Assembly: GCF_017114825.1 (NCBI RefSeq)
Contig: NZ_JADEVO010000020.1
Span: forward strand, 1 to 64,000
Length of the DNA: 64,000 bases
Direction of reading: 5' to 3'
Origin: Pseudomonas gregormendelii
GTDB lineage: Bacteria; Pseudomonadota; Gammaproteobacteria; Pseudomonadales; Pseudomonadaceae
Every line of letters starts with the position of its first letter. Position 1 is the stretch's first letter. This document shows, in pieces, positions 46,626 to 56,737 of the stretch. Made by a program: the position numbers and the translations under genes. Below the pieces are notes generated by a model that was given only the letters and a program-made list of their open reading frames with translations, was not told where the DNA came from and did no database searches.

Positions 46626-46652
46626 TTGCGCTTCCGCCGTGCGCTCTATACT
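46626..46652 (+). promoter_or_regulatory. Possible sigma-70 promoter of mucR
   Basis: TATACT (46647-46652) is a fair -10; TTGCGC (46626-46631) lies 15 bp upstream as a weak -35 with short spacing. It is about 60 bp before the mucR start. Low certainty. Confidence 0.35.
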
Positions 46653-46711
46653 CCAAGGCAACCCGCCTGCAGCAGTGGCGGCAGCCAGGATGACGACAAA
46701 CGGGAAATGCT

Positions 46712-48994
46712 ATGGAATGGCTTGGTTTGCCTTTCATTACCGGCCTACCAGACAGTGGACAGGTAATCCTGAGTTGCACCCACAATCCTTTTCTGGTGCT
46801 GCTGGCATACGTGGTTGCGTGCGTTGGCAGCTTTGCCATGCTGGACATGGCCGAACGGGTGGATCATGCACAGAAGGCGCAATCCCAGCGCCTGTGGCGC
46901 CTGACAGGAACCGCCTGCCTGGCAGGTGGAATCTGGGCCATGCACTTCATTGGCATGCTAGCGTTTCAAGCGCCTGTCGAGATCCATTACGCCCTGCCCA
47001 TTACCCTCGCCTCCCTGCTGATTGCCCTGCTCGCCTCATGGCTGGTGATGCTCACCCTCAGCCAGGCGCAACAAACCCTGTGGCGTTACGTAAAAGCCTC
47101 GGTGTGCATTGGCCTGGGTATCGCCGCCATGCATTACGTCGGCATGGGTGCCATGCGCTCCGAAGCCGCCGCTTACTTCGAGCCGACGCTGTTCACACTG
47201 TCTGTGCTAATCGCCATGCTGGCCGGCCTTGCCGCCCTGCTGATCGCCCGGCAGTTGCGCGGCGGCATGGGCCTGCCCCATCAACTGAAGAAATACACCG
47301 CCAGCCTGGTGCTTGGCGCCGGTCTCTTCAGCATGCACTTCACCGGCATGGCCGCGTTCAATCTAGTGCTGCCTGCAGGCAGTGTCCTGACGCCGCCTGG
47401 CGAAAACGATCACCTGCAACTGGGACTCACCGTGGCCGTCATGACGCTGCTGATCATCGGCAGCAGTATCAGCGCGGCCTTGGCCGACAAAAAGCTGCAG
47501 CACAAGGAGCACGACCTGCAACGTGTCAACGCCTTGCTCAGCCAACTCGACCAGGCACGGATGTCGTTGCAGCAGGTGGCGCATTACGACGCGCTGACCA
47601 ACCTGGTCAACCGCCGCGGGTTCAACCAACTGTTCGCCGAGAAGCTCAGCGAAAAGACCAAGGAAGGCGGCATGCTCGCGGTAGTGTTCCTGGACATCGA
47701 CCACTTCAAGCGTATCAACGACAGCCTCGGCCATGACGCCGGCGACGAATTGCTCAAGGTCCTGGCCAGTCACATCAAGGGGTCGGTACGCAGCCATGAA
47801 GATGTGGTGGCACGCTTCGGCGGTGATGAGTTCTGCATTCTCATTGGGTTGCATGACCGTGAAGAAGCCCGGCAAATGGCCCAGCGCATCATGATGAAAA
47901 TGAAGGAACCCATCGAGCTGGCGGGACGGCGCATGGTGATGACCACCAGCATTGGCATCAGCTTGTTTCCCGAAGATGGCAGCACCTGCGAAGAACTGTT
48001 GAAAAACGCCGACCTGGCGCTCTACCAGTCCAAGGGCAATGGCCGCAACGGCCTGAATTTTTTCAGCGCGAACCTGAAGACCCGTGCAACGCTGGAATTG
48101 CAACTGGAAGAAGAATTGCGTCATGCCCTGCGCGAGAACATCGGACTGATGCTGTATTACCAACCGATCTTCGACCTCAAGACCGGGCTGGTGAGCAAGC
48201 TCGAAGCCCTGGTGCGCTGGCAGCATCCGGTGCATGGCCTGCTCTCGCCAGAGCGGTTTATCGCCATCGCCGAAGCCAACGGCCTGATTGCGGAACTGGA
48301 CAACTGGGTGCTGCGCAAAGCCTGCGAAGACTTGAGTGAATTGTCCCGCCAGGGCTGCGAAGCACTCAGGATTGCGGTGAACTGTTCACCCCTGAACCTG
48401 GCGCGCGAGGAACTCGCCGATGAAATCGAACAGGCGTTGCGGGTCGCCGGTGTAGCCCCGCAACGGCTGGAATTGGAAGTCACGGAAAATGCGCTGATGG
48501 GCAACATCGCCAACACGCTGGTGTTGCTGCGCCAGATTCGTGCGCTGGGGGTATCCCTGTCGATCGACGACTTCGGCACCGGGTATTCCTCCCTCGCCTA
48601 TCTCAAACGCCTGCCGCTCAACACCTTGAAGATCGATCGGTCATTTATCCAGGAGATTCCCGAGTCGACCCAGGACATGGAAATCGTCCAGGCGATCATT
48701 ATCATGGCCCATACCCTGCACTTGCAGGTTGTCACCGAGGGCGTCGAAACGCTGGAGCAATACGAATTCCTGGAGCGCTACGGCTGTGATTTCGTCCAGG
48801 GCTACTTGCTCAGTCGCCCGGTTCCGCTGGCCGAACTGCGCCCCGTCCTTAACGAAATCAACCAGCGCCAGTATTCGAGCCCGGTCATTCCCTCGGGCCA
48901 GGTTCGCGGTACATCTGCACTAACGTCGACGGATCCTTTTCCAGGAAGCCCTTACTCCCGTGCAACCGCATCAATTGCGCGGCCAGTGCGCTGA
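46712..48994 (+). CDS. mucR: MHYT-GGDEF-EAL cyclic-di-GMP protein MucR
   Basis: 760 residues. The N-terminal MHYT sensor (about 1-250) has seven helices with the repeated motif in MHFIGML, MHYVGMG and MHFTGMA, thought to bind a metal and sense O2, CO or NO. The GGDEF domain has an intact GGDEF at 370-374 but no RxxD inhibitory site at the usual position. The EAL domain keeps Glu498-Ala-Leu (LEALVRW), NCSPLNLAR and DDFGTGYSSLAYLKRLP. The protein can in principle both make and break c-di-GMP, as P. aeruginosa MucR does in alginate control. About 35 residues after the EAL domain read across the end of the next gene on the other strand. Confidence 0.93.
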   Translation: MEWLGLPFITGLPDSGQVILSCTHNPFLVLLAYVVACVGSFAMLDMAERVDHAQKAQSQRLWRLTGTACLAGGIWAMHFIGMLAFQAPVEIHYALPITLASLLIALLASWLVMLTLSQAQQTLWRYVKASVCIGLGIAAMHYVGMGAMRSEAAAYFEPTLFTLSVLIAMLAGLAALLIARQLRGGMGLPHQLKKYTASLVLGAGLFSMHFTGMAAFNLVLPAGSVLTPPGENDHLQLGLTVAVMTLLIIGSSISAALADKKLQHKEHDLQRVNALLSQLDQARMSLQQVAHYDALTNLVNRRGFNQLFAEKLSEKTKEGGMLAVVFLDIDHFKRINDSLGHDAGDELLKVLASHIKGSVRSHEDVVARFGGDEFCILIGLHDREEARQMAQRIMMKMKEPIELAGRRMVMTTSIGISLFPEDGSTCEELLKNADLALYQSKGNGRNGLNFFSANLKTRATLELQLEEELRHALRENIGLMLYYQPIFDLKTGLVSKLEALVRWQHPVHGLLSPERFIAIAEANGLIAELDNWVLRKACEDLSELSRQGCEALRIAVNCSPLNLAREELADEIEQALRVAGVAPQRLELEVTENALMGNIANTLVLLRQIRALGVSLSIDDFGTGYSSLAYLKRLPLNTLKIDRSFIQEIPESTQDMEIVQAIIIMAHTLHLQVVTEGVETLEQYEFLERYGCDFVQGYLLSRPVPLAELRPVLNEINQRQYSSPVIPSGQVRGTSALTSTDPFPGSPYSRATASIARPVR

Positions 48995-49778
48995 GGGGTG
49001 TCGCTGCCCCCTGCTCGCGGGATAATTTCACTGCCGTGTCGAGATCCTTGAGCAGTGTGCGAACGTGCCATTTCACCGGTTCGAAACGGTTGTCGGCCAT
49101 TTGCGGCGCAAGTATCTGCAACGGCTTCGAATCGGCGAACCCCCCTGCCAGCGCTTCGGCAATCAGGCTGGCGTTAACGCCGGACCGCTCGGCCAAGGCC
49201 ACCACCTCGGCAATGACCAATGCATTGCAGGCAACAATCATCTGGTTGCAGGCCTTGGTCACCTGCCCCGCACCGACGCCCCCCATGTGGGTCACCCGCT
49301 GACCGACGCTCAGCAATGCAGTCCTGACCCGTTCGAGGTCTGATGCCGCGCCGCCGACCATGATCGCCAGCGACCCCGCTTCGGCGCCCACCACGCCACC
49401 AGACACTGGCGCGTCCAGCCATTGCATGCCGCTTGATGCGTTCAACGCAGCGGCCATTTCCCTGGTGGCCGCAGGCTCCAGGCTGGAAAAGTCCACCAGC
49501 AACTGGCCGTTTCTCGCACCCTCGGCAATGCCTGCCGCGCCAAACACCACTTCGCGCACCACTGCAGTATCCGCCAGGCAAAGCATGACCACGTCCGCGT
49601 GCGCACACAGCTCGGCCGGCGTCGAAACCTGTCGCGCCCCGGCCTCGACCAGCGGCAAGCACTTGTCCGGATTGCGATTCCACACAGTCAACGCAAAGCC
49701 CGCCGCCATCAATCGTTGGCACATCGGCAAGCCCATCAGGCCGATACCGGCAAATCCCAGGGAAGGTAAAGTTGCCAC
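48885..49778 (-). CDS. 3-hydroxyisobutyrate dehydrogenase-family NAD(P) oxidoreductase
   Basis: About 297 residues of the beta-hydroxyacid dehydrogenase family. Visible are the Rossmann start LGFAGIGLMGLPMCQRLMAA, the substrate motif DAPVSGGVVGAEAGSLAIM, and GGVGAGQVTKACNQMIVACN with the catalytic Lys. Exact substrate (3-hydroxyisobutyrate, tartronate semialdehyde, glyoxylate) is open. I chose the GTG at 49778 (VATLPSLGFAGIG) because GGAGG lies 8 bp upstream; an ATG at 49793 lies upstream of that ribosome site. Its 3' end overlaps the mucR frame by 110 bp, tail to tail. Confidence 0.85.
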   Translation of the reverse strand: MATLPSLGFAGIGLMGLPMCQRLMAAGFALTVWNRNPDKCLPLVEAGARQVSTPAELCAHADVVMLCLADTAVVREVVFGAAGIAEGARNGQLLVDFSSLEPAATREMAAALNASSGMQWLDAPVSGGVVGAEAGSLAIMVGGAASDLERVRTALLSVGQRVTHMGGVGAGQVTKACNQMIVACNALVIAEVVALAERSGVNASLIAEALAGGFADSKPLQILAPQMADNRFEPVKWHVRTLLKDLDTAVKLSREQGAATPLSALAAQLMRLHGSKGFLEKDPSTLVQMYREPGPRE

Positions 49779-50007
49779 GGGTGGTTCCTCCATTTGAAGA
49801 GCGGTAAAAAGCCTGGTGTGCTCGAACTGGGCCAAATATCTGGAAACAATTAAATAGACCAATGGCGGGTCAGCCAACTGTTCCCGTTACGTGCACGTCA
49901 CCCTCGCCAGGCATTCGATGTGGCCTTTCTCCACGGCAACATGCCATCACGCTACGGGCCTACACACTTTCCAGCAAGCAGCTCATGCACCAATAAAGCG
50001 CAGAGGT

Positions 50008-50313
50008 TTATTCGCCCGCCCTTTCCTGGATCAGAATCCACGGCGAAACCACCACGGCCCACAGCTCGGGATCTCGCTCGAAAAGATCCAGCGCCCGCGA
50101 TTCAGAGAGCTTGGCGAGTTTGTCGTCGGCCAGCCAGGCAGCCACTTTCTCACCTTCGTCAACCGCCACCGCCTCGGCCGCGGCGATCAAATCCAGAGCC
50201 GGGTCGACCCATAACAGGGCACCCTTGGCAAAGAAGGGTTCAAGCTCTTTCCAGGTAATAGATGCGGTCTCACCAAGCAGCTTGGCATAGAGGGTGCTAG
50301 GTTCTTGATTCAT
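50008..50313 (-). CDS. DUF2288 domain protein
   Basis: 101 residues matching the small DUF2288 family as I recall it: TLYAKLLGETASITWKELEP, FFAKGALLWVDPALDLIAAA, and DPELWAVVVSPWILIQERAG. The protein is soluble and helical, with no known role. I chose ATG 50313 (MNQEPSTLYAKLL), where conserved sequence begins, over 50394. It has no operon partner; 230 bp separate it from the dehydrogenase downstream. Confidence 0.82.
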   Translation of the reverse strand: MNQEPSTLYAKLLGETASITWKELEPFFAKGALLWVDPALDLIAAAEAVAVDEGEKVAAWLADDKLAKLSESRALDLFERDPELWAVVVSPWILIQERAGE

Positions 50314-50664
50314 GGGTTCTGTCCGGAAAAGAAATCGACGCGAATGATAAACGTCGATGGTCTGGCAGCAAAACCCGGATGCAATTTGCTTCACCGATTG
50401 AAAACCGCAGGAAAGCCAAGGAATGCAGGTGAATCAAGCTATTAGCCAGCTAACATCCCGCCGCGATTCTGTATTTTTCTTTCAATTAAGCGACACCCTC
50501 TGGTTTTGCCCCCCGGCGCTGCCTTCCCAGGCTGACAATCGGCGCTCTACACTGTACCGGTACAGTTGTCGGGGGCATTTCCGGAGGGTATCGACGATAT
50601 CTGACCCGGTTCTGCTGCTACGGCGCCAGGACTATAAAAACTACAACAGTAAGAGTGGAGCACT
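50314..50664 (+). promoter_or_regulatory. braC upstream region with a perfect 16-bp palindrome
   Basis: A 351-bp gap between two divergent genes. ACTGTACCGGTACAGT (50551-50566) is a perfect palindrome 99-114 bp before the braC start and looks like an operator for a dimeric repressor. A -10 candidate TATAAA (50633-50638) lies closer to the gene, without a good -35. I see no gene here. Confidence 0.5.
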
Positions 50665-51792
50665 ATGACTAAGGCTACTAAGCAGATTTCCAAACTGTTT
50701 GCCGCTATGGTTCTGGCCGGGGTTGCCAGCCATTCGTTCGCAGCTGACACCATCAAGATCGGCATTGCCGGCCCTAAGACCGGTCCTGTAGCCCAGTACG
50801 GCGACATGCAGTTCAGTGGCGCCAAAATGGCCATCGAGCAGATCAACGCCAAAGGCGGCGTAGACGGCAAGAAACTCGAAGCCGTTGAATACGATGACGC
50901 CTGTGATCCAAAACAAGCGGTAGCGGTTGCGAACAAGGTCGTCAACGACGGCGTCAAGTTCGTGGTCGGCCACCTGTGCTCCAGCTCCACTCAACCGGCT
51001 TCGGACATCTACGAAGACGAAGGCGTGATCATGATCACTCCGGCCGCCACCAGCCCGGACATCACCTCCCGTGGTTACAAGATGGTGTTCCGCACCATCG
51101 GTCTCGACAGCGCCCAGGGCCCTGCAGCCGGTAACTACATTGCCGATCACGTTAAGCCGAAAATCGTTGCCGTCCTGCACGACAAACAGCAATACGGTGA
51201 AGGCATCGCTACCGCCGTGAAACAAACACTCGAGAAGAAAGGCACCAAGGTTGCCGTGTTCGAAGGCATCAATGCCGGCGACAAGGATTTCTCCTCGATG
51301 ATCGCCAAGCTCAAGCAAGCCAACGTCGACTTCGTTTACTACGGCGGCTACCACCCGGAGCTGGGCCTGATCCTGCGTCAAGCCTCGGAAAAAGGCCTGA
51401 AAGCCAAGTTCATGGGTCCGGAAGGCGTGGGTAACGACTCCATTTCGCAGATCGCCAAGGACGCCTCCGAAGGCCTGCTGGTAACCCTGCCGAAATCCTT
51501 CGACCAGGACCCTGCCAACATTGCCCTGGCTGACGCATTCAAAGCCAAGAAAGAAGATCCGAGCGGTCCGTTCGTGTTCCCTTCCTACTCGGCTGTTGAA
51601 GTCATTGTTGGTGGCATCACTGCCGCCAAGAGCGAAGACCCGGCAAAAGTGGCTGAAGCCATTCACGCTGGCACTTTCAAAACCCCGACTGGCGACCTGA
51701 GCTTCGACGCCAAGGGCGACCTGAAAGACTTCAAATTTGTGGTTTACGAGTGGCACTTCGGCAAACCTAAAACTGAAGCTTCGCCTCAGTAA
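50665..51792 (+). CDS. braC: Branched-chain amino-acid binding protein BraC
   Basis: 375-residue periplasmic binding protein for Leu, Ile and Val (also Ala and Thr in P. aeruginosa). The signal peptide covers about residues 1-26 (MVLAGVASHSFAADTIKIG). The type I periplasmic-binding fold shows IKIGIAGPKTGPVAQYGDMQ, VVGHLCSSSTQPASDIYEDE and FVYYGGYHPELGLILRQA. TGGAG precedes the ATG. It is the first gene of braCDEFG, separated from braD by a strong hairpin that may leave more binding protein than membrane parts. Confidence 0.94.
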   Translation: MTKATKQISKLFAAMVLAGVASHSFAADTIKIGIAGPKTGPVAQYGDMQFSGAKMAIEQINAKGGVDGKKLEAVEYDDACDPKQAVAVANKVVNDGVKFVVGHLCSSSTQPASDIYEDEGVIMITPAATSPDITSRGYKMVFRTIGLDSAQGPAAGNYIADHVKPKIVAVLHDKQQYGEGIATAVKQTLEKKGTKVAVFEGINAGDKDFSSMIAKLKQANVDFVYYGGYHPELGLILRQASEKGLKAKFMGPEGVGNDSISQIAKDASEGLLVTLPKSFDQDPANIALADAFKAKKEDPSGPFVFPSYSAVEVIVGGITAAKSEDPAKVAEAIHAGTFKTPTGDLSFDAKGDLKDFKFVVYEWHFGKPKTEASPQ

Positions 51793-51814
51793 GGCCTTGC
51801 CTGACTGACTGCCC

Positions 51815-51847
51815 ACAAAGCCCACGGCGTGCCGTGGGCTTTGTTTT
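51815..51847 (+). terminator. Strong hairpin between braC and braD
   Basis: ACAAAGCCCACGGC (51815-51828) pairs perfectly with GCCGTGGGCTTTGT (51831-51844), a 14-bp stem with a 2-nt gap at the tip, followed by TTT. It looks like a partial terminator after braC within the bra operon. Confidence 0.85.
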
Positions 51848-52023
51848 ACGAATGTACTGGGCCGCGCTTGCGTGATCCGCAAGTCTCCCCACCTGAAAAT
51901 CTCAAAACCGTCATCAGCGGTTCGCTGGCAAACCCCGAATTCGAAGTGGATGCAGATCCGCGGGATCGGGCGGGAAAATGACTCCACCAGTGAAATGCGT
52001 ATCAGGTTTTTAGGAGCGCTGTA

Positions 52024-52943
<920 letters not shown>

Positions 52944-52947
<4 letters not shown>

Positions 52948-54200
52948 CTAAGAATCTTAAGCAAGCGCTCTTCAGCGCGCTCCTGGTCTGGGCAGTTGCC
53001 TATCCGGTGCTCGGCCTCAAACTGACCATCGTTGGCATCAACCTGGAAGTCCACGGCACCAGCAACATGACCCTTGCAATCATCGCGATCTGCTCGGCAC
53101 TCATGTTCTTGCGGGTACTGTTCGACGACCCTATCAGCAAGGCCTGGAAATCCTCGCCGTCCATGCCGTTGATTCCGGCCAAGGCCAGCAACTTCCTGAC
53201 CCTGCCGACCACTCAGCGCTGGATCATCATCGCGTTGATCATCGGTGCCCTGGTCTGGCCGTTCTTCGGCTCCCGTGGCGCGGTGGACATTGCGACCCTG
53301 ATCCTGATCTACGTGATGCTGGGCCTGGGCCTGAACATCGTGGTCGGTCTCGCAGGCCTGCTCGACCTGGGTTACGTCGGTTTCTACGCCGTCGGTGCCT
53401 ATAGCTATGCGCTGTTGTCGCACTACCTGGGCTGGAGCTTCTGGGTCTGCCTGCCGGTCGCCGGCCTGATGGCAGCCACCTTTGGCTTCCTGCTCGGCTT
53501 CCCGGTTCTGCGCTTGCGGGGTGACTACCTGGCGATCGTGACCCTGGGTTTCGGTGAGATCATCCGTCTGTTCCTGCGTAACCTCACGGACATCACTGGC
53601 GGCCCGAACGGCATCAGCAACATCGAGAAGCCCACGTTCTTCGGCCTGACCTTCGAACGCAAAGCGGCCGAAGGCATGCAGACGTTCCATGAGTACTTCG
53701 GGCTGCAATACAACTCGATCAACAAGGTGATTTTCCTCTACCTGGTTGCGCTGTTGCTGGCCCTGGCGGCCCTGTTCGTCATCAATCGCCTGTTGCGCAT
53801 GCCAATCGGCCGTGCGTGGGAAGCGTTGCGTGAAGACGAGATCGCTTGCCGTGCACTCGGTCTCAACCCGACCGTCATCAAGCTGTCGGCCTTCACCCTG
53901 GGCGCCAGCTTCGCCGGTTTTGCAGGCAGTTTCTTTGCTGCCCGCCAGGGCCTGGTCACGCCCGAGTCATTCACCTTCATCGAGTCGGCGATCATCCTCG
54001 CCATCGTCGTTCTGGGTGGCATGGGCTCGCAGCTGGGGGTGATCCTGGCTGCCGTGGTGATGATCCTGCTGCCGGAAATGATGCGTGAGTTCAGTGAATA
54101 CCGCATGTTGATGTTCGGTGCCTTGATGGTGCTGATGATGATCTGGCGTCCTCAGGGTCTGCTGCCCATGCAACGTCCTCACATGGAGCTGCGCAAATGA
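52944..54200 (+). CDS. braE: Branched-chain amino-acid ABC permease BraE (LivM)
   Basis: 418-residue permease, longer than generic LivM because of an N-terminal extension of about 90 residues (two hydrophobic segments and a linker), as in the Pseudomonas and E. coli proteins. Then [20 protein letters not shown] and [20 protein letters not shown] follow; the coupling loop is [20 protein letters not shown]. It overlaps braD and braF by 4 bp each. Confidence 0.95.
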
Positions 54201-54964
54201 GCCGCGAGATCCTGAAAGTCGAAAATCTGAGCATGCGCTTCGGCGGCTTGCTGGCGGTCAACGGCGTGGCCCTGACCGTCAAGGAAAAACAGGTCGTCGC
54301 CTTGATCGGCCCTAACGGCGCTGGCAAGACCACGGTGTTCAACTGCCTGACCGGCTTCTACAAGCCGAGCGGTGGCAGCATCCTGCTCGACGGCCAGGCG
54401 ATCGAAGGCCTGGCCGGGCATGAGATCGCCCGTAAAGGCGTGGTGCGAACCTTCCAGAACGTGCGGTTGTTCAAGGACATGACGGCGGTCGAGAACCTCC
54501 TGATCGCCCAGCATCGTCACCTGAACACCAACTTCCTGGCGGGTCTGTTCAAGACCCCGGCGTTCCGCAAAAGCGAGCGCGAGGCGATGGAATTTGCCGA
54601 GTACTGGCTGGACAAGGTCAACCTCAGGGAATTCGCCAACCGAACGGCTGGCACGCTGGCCTACGGTCAGCAACGTCGCCTGGAAATCGCCCGCTGCATG
54701 ATGACCCGCCCGCGGATCCTCATGCTCGACGAACCGGCTGCTGGCCTGAACCCCAAGGAAACCGAAGACCTCAAGGCGCTGATCGGCGTGTTGCGTGAAG
54801 AGCACAACGTCACCGTGCTGTTGATCGAACACGACATGAAGCTGGTGATGAGTATTTCCGACCACATTGTCGTCATCAACCAGGGCACTCCCCTGGCCGA
54901 CGGCACGCCGGAACAGATCCGCGATAATCCTGAAGTGATCAAAGCCTACCTGGGGGAAGCGTAA
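54197..54964 (+). CDS. braF: Branched-chain amino-acid ABC ATPase BraF (LivG)
   Basis: 255-residue ATP-binding subunit: Walker [13 protein letters not shown], a signature region of [13 protein letters not shown] type in place of LSGGQ, Walker [14 protein letters not shown] and switch His in [10 protein letters not shown]. It works as a dimer with BraG at the cytoplasmic face of BraDE. The stop and the braG start share one base (TAATG). Confidence 0.95.
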   Translation: MSREILKVENLSMRFGGLLAVNGVALTVKEKQVVALIGPNGAGKTTVFNCLTGFYKPSGGSILLDGQAIEGLAGHEIARKGVVRTFQNVRLFKDMTAVENLLIAQHRHLNTNFLAGLFKTPAFRKSEREAMEFAEYWLDKVNLREFANRTAGTLAYGQQRRLEIARCMMTRPRILMLDEPAAGLNPKETEDLKALIGVLREEHNVTVLLIEHDMKLVMSISDHIVVINQGTPLADGTPEQIRDNPEVIKAYLGEA

Positions 54965-55665
54965 TGCTGCAGTTCGAAAACGTTTCCACCTTCTATGGCA
55001 AAATCCAGGCCTTGCACGGCGTCAATGTGGAAATCCGCCAGGGTGAAATCGTCACCCTGATTGGTGCCAACGGCGCCGGCAAGTCCACCTTGCTCATGAC
55101 GTTGTGCGGTTCACCTCAAGCTCACAGCGGCAGTATTCGCTACATGGGCGAGGAACTGGTCGGGCAGACTTCGGCGCAGATCATGCGCAAGAGCATTGCC
55201 GTGGTGCCGGAAGGCCGTCGAGTGTTTGCTCGCCTGACCGTGGAAGAAAACCTCGCCATGGGCGGATTCTTCACCGACAAGGGCGATTTCCAGGAACAGA
55301 TGGACAAGGTCCTCGGACTTTTCCCACGCCTGAAGGAGCGCTTCAGTCAACGCGGCGGCACCATGTCCGGCGGCGAACAGCAGATGCTCGCCATCGGCCG
55401 CGCACTGATGAGCAAACCCAAGCTGCTGCTGCTGGACGAGCCGTCACTGGGTTTGGCACCGATCATCATCCAGCAGATCTTCGACATCATCGAACAGCTG
55501 CGCAAGGATGGCGTCACGGTTTTCCTGGTGGAGCAGAACGCCAACCAGGCGCTGAAAATCGCTGACCGAGCGTACGTTCTGGAGAACGGTCGGGTGGTGA
55601 TGCAAGGCACTGGTGAAGCGCTGCTGACCGATCCGAAAGTGCGCGAGGCTTATCTGGGCGGCTAA
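54964..55665 (+). CDS. braG: Branched-chain amino-acid ABC ATPase BraG (LivF)
   Basis: 233-residue second ATPase: Walker A GANGAGKSTLLM, signature MSGGEQQMLAIGRAL, Walker B LLLLDEPSLGLAP and VFLVEQNANQAL, where the LivF family has Gln-Asn after Glu in place of the switch His region. It is the last gene of braCDEFG and is followed at once by a compact hairpin. Confidence 0.95.
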   Translation: MLQFENVSTFYGKIQALHGVNVEIRQGEIVTLIGANGAGKSTLLMTLCGSPQAHSGSIRYMGEELVGQTSAQIMRKSIAVVPEGRRVFARLTVEENLAMGGFFTDKGDFQEQMDKVLGLFPRLKERFSQRGGTMSGGEQQMLAIGRALMSKPKLLLLDEPSLGLAPIIIQQIFDIIEQLRKDGVTVFLVEQNANQALKIADRAYVLENGRVVMQGTGEALLTDPKVREAYLGG

Positions 55666-55675
55666 GCACAATACC

Positions 55676-55706
55676 CTGTAGGAGCTGCCGGAGGCAGCTC
55701 CTACAG
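55676..55706 (+). terminator. Compact 14-bp hairpin after braG
   Basis: CTGTAGGAGCTGCC (55676-55689) pairs exactly with GGCAGCTCCTACAG (55693-55706) around GGA. It is the short form of the third REP family and sits where the bra operon should end; there is no T-run, so terminator activity is uncertain. Confidence 0.6.
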
Positions 55707-55723
55707 TGGTCATGTGTCGTGCC

Positions 55724-56632
55724 TCAAAGCTTGTCCAAGGCCTCACCACTGCGCTTGAACCACCCCATCAGATAGTCCGCCAGCACCTGCGTGCGTTTCG
55801 GCAAACCGCCCTGATACGGATGCACCAGATACATTGGCATCCTGCGGGTCTGATAATCACGCAACAACCAGCGCAAGCGCCCGTCGGCCAACTCCGTTTG
55901 CAATAAATACGACGGCAACCGCGCAATCCCCGCCCCCGCCAGCGCCGCTTTCTTCAGCAGACTGTAATGATTGCTGGCGAACGGTCCCATCACTCGCACC
56001 CGCAGCAACTCGTGCTGCTGGTGATAGAGCCATTCTTCGCGACCGCTGTAATGGCTGTTGAGCAGGCAGCGGTGCTCTGCCAGTGCCTGCGGTGTTGTGG
56101 GCTCACCATAGTGTTCAAGGTACACCGGGCTGGCGCAGGTCATCTCATGCCAGGCCAACAGCGGTCGGGCCACCAGCCGCTCGTCGTTACCAACCTCGGA
56201 GCGCACTGCAAGATCAAAACCCTCTCGGGATAAATCGCGGAATTCGTTACTCAGGTCCAGCTCGATTTGCACCTCTGGGTACTGTTGGGAGAATTCCAGC
56301 AACAACCCATCGAAGAAAGTTTCGCCCAGCGACACCGGCACAGTCATGCGCACTGGCCCGGCCATATCGTCCTTCAATCGCGCCAATGCCTGCCGCGCCC
56401 TCTCCACTTGCACCACCAATGCCTGGGCCTGGGGCAATAGCGCAGCGCCGGCCGCCGTCAAACTCAGGCGGCGGGTGGTGCGCTGCAGCAGGACTACGGA
56501 AAATCGGCTTTCCAGCAGGCTGATGCGCTTGGACAATTGCCCCTTGCTGCAACCCAGTTGCTGCGCAGCCAGGGTAAAACTCCCCGCCTCGATCAATACC
56601 GCGAACGCCGCAAGGTCATCCATTTCGCTCAT
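55724..56632 (-). CDS. LysR-family transcriptional regulator
   Basis: 302 residues: an N-terminal LysR helix-turn-helix (about 1-60, FAVLIEAGSFTLAAQQLGCS then KGQLSKRISLLESRF) and a substrate-binding domain (about 90-295, MTVPVSLGETFFDGLLLEF). It belongs to the DsdA/AaeR-like group often found divergent from the genes it controls. I chose ATG 56632 (MSEMDDLAAF); ATG 56623 three codons in is equally possible. The divergent SDR gene starts 106 bp away and is the natural target. Effector unknown. Confidence 0.9.
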   Translation of the reverse strand: MSEMDDLAAFAVLIEAGSFTLAAQQLGCSKGQLSKRISLLESRFSVVLLQRTTRRLSLTAAGAALLPQAQALVVQVERARQALARLKDDMAGPVRMTVPVSLGETFFDGLLLEFSQQYPEVQIELDLSNEFRDLSREGFDLAVRSEVGNDERLVARPLLAWHEMTCASPVYLEHYGEPTTPQALAEHRCLLNSHYSGREEWLYHQQHELLRVRVMGPFASNHYSLLKKAALAGAGIARLPSYLLQTELADGRLRWLLRDYQTRRMPMYLVHPYQGGLPKRTQVLADYLMGWFKRSGEALDKL

Positions 56633-56737
56633 TGATTGTTTCCGTTTAAAAACCAAAGGTTGCCTATTAGCACGCTTATCAGCGAAAAAAACCACCCCTA
56701 GACTGGAGCCTCGTTTAAACCACCCGGGGATCAGGGC

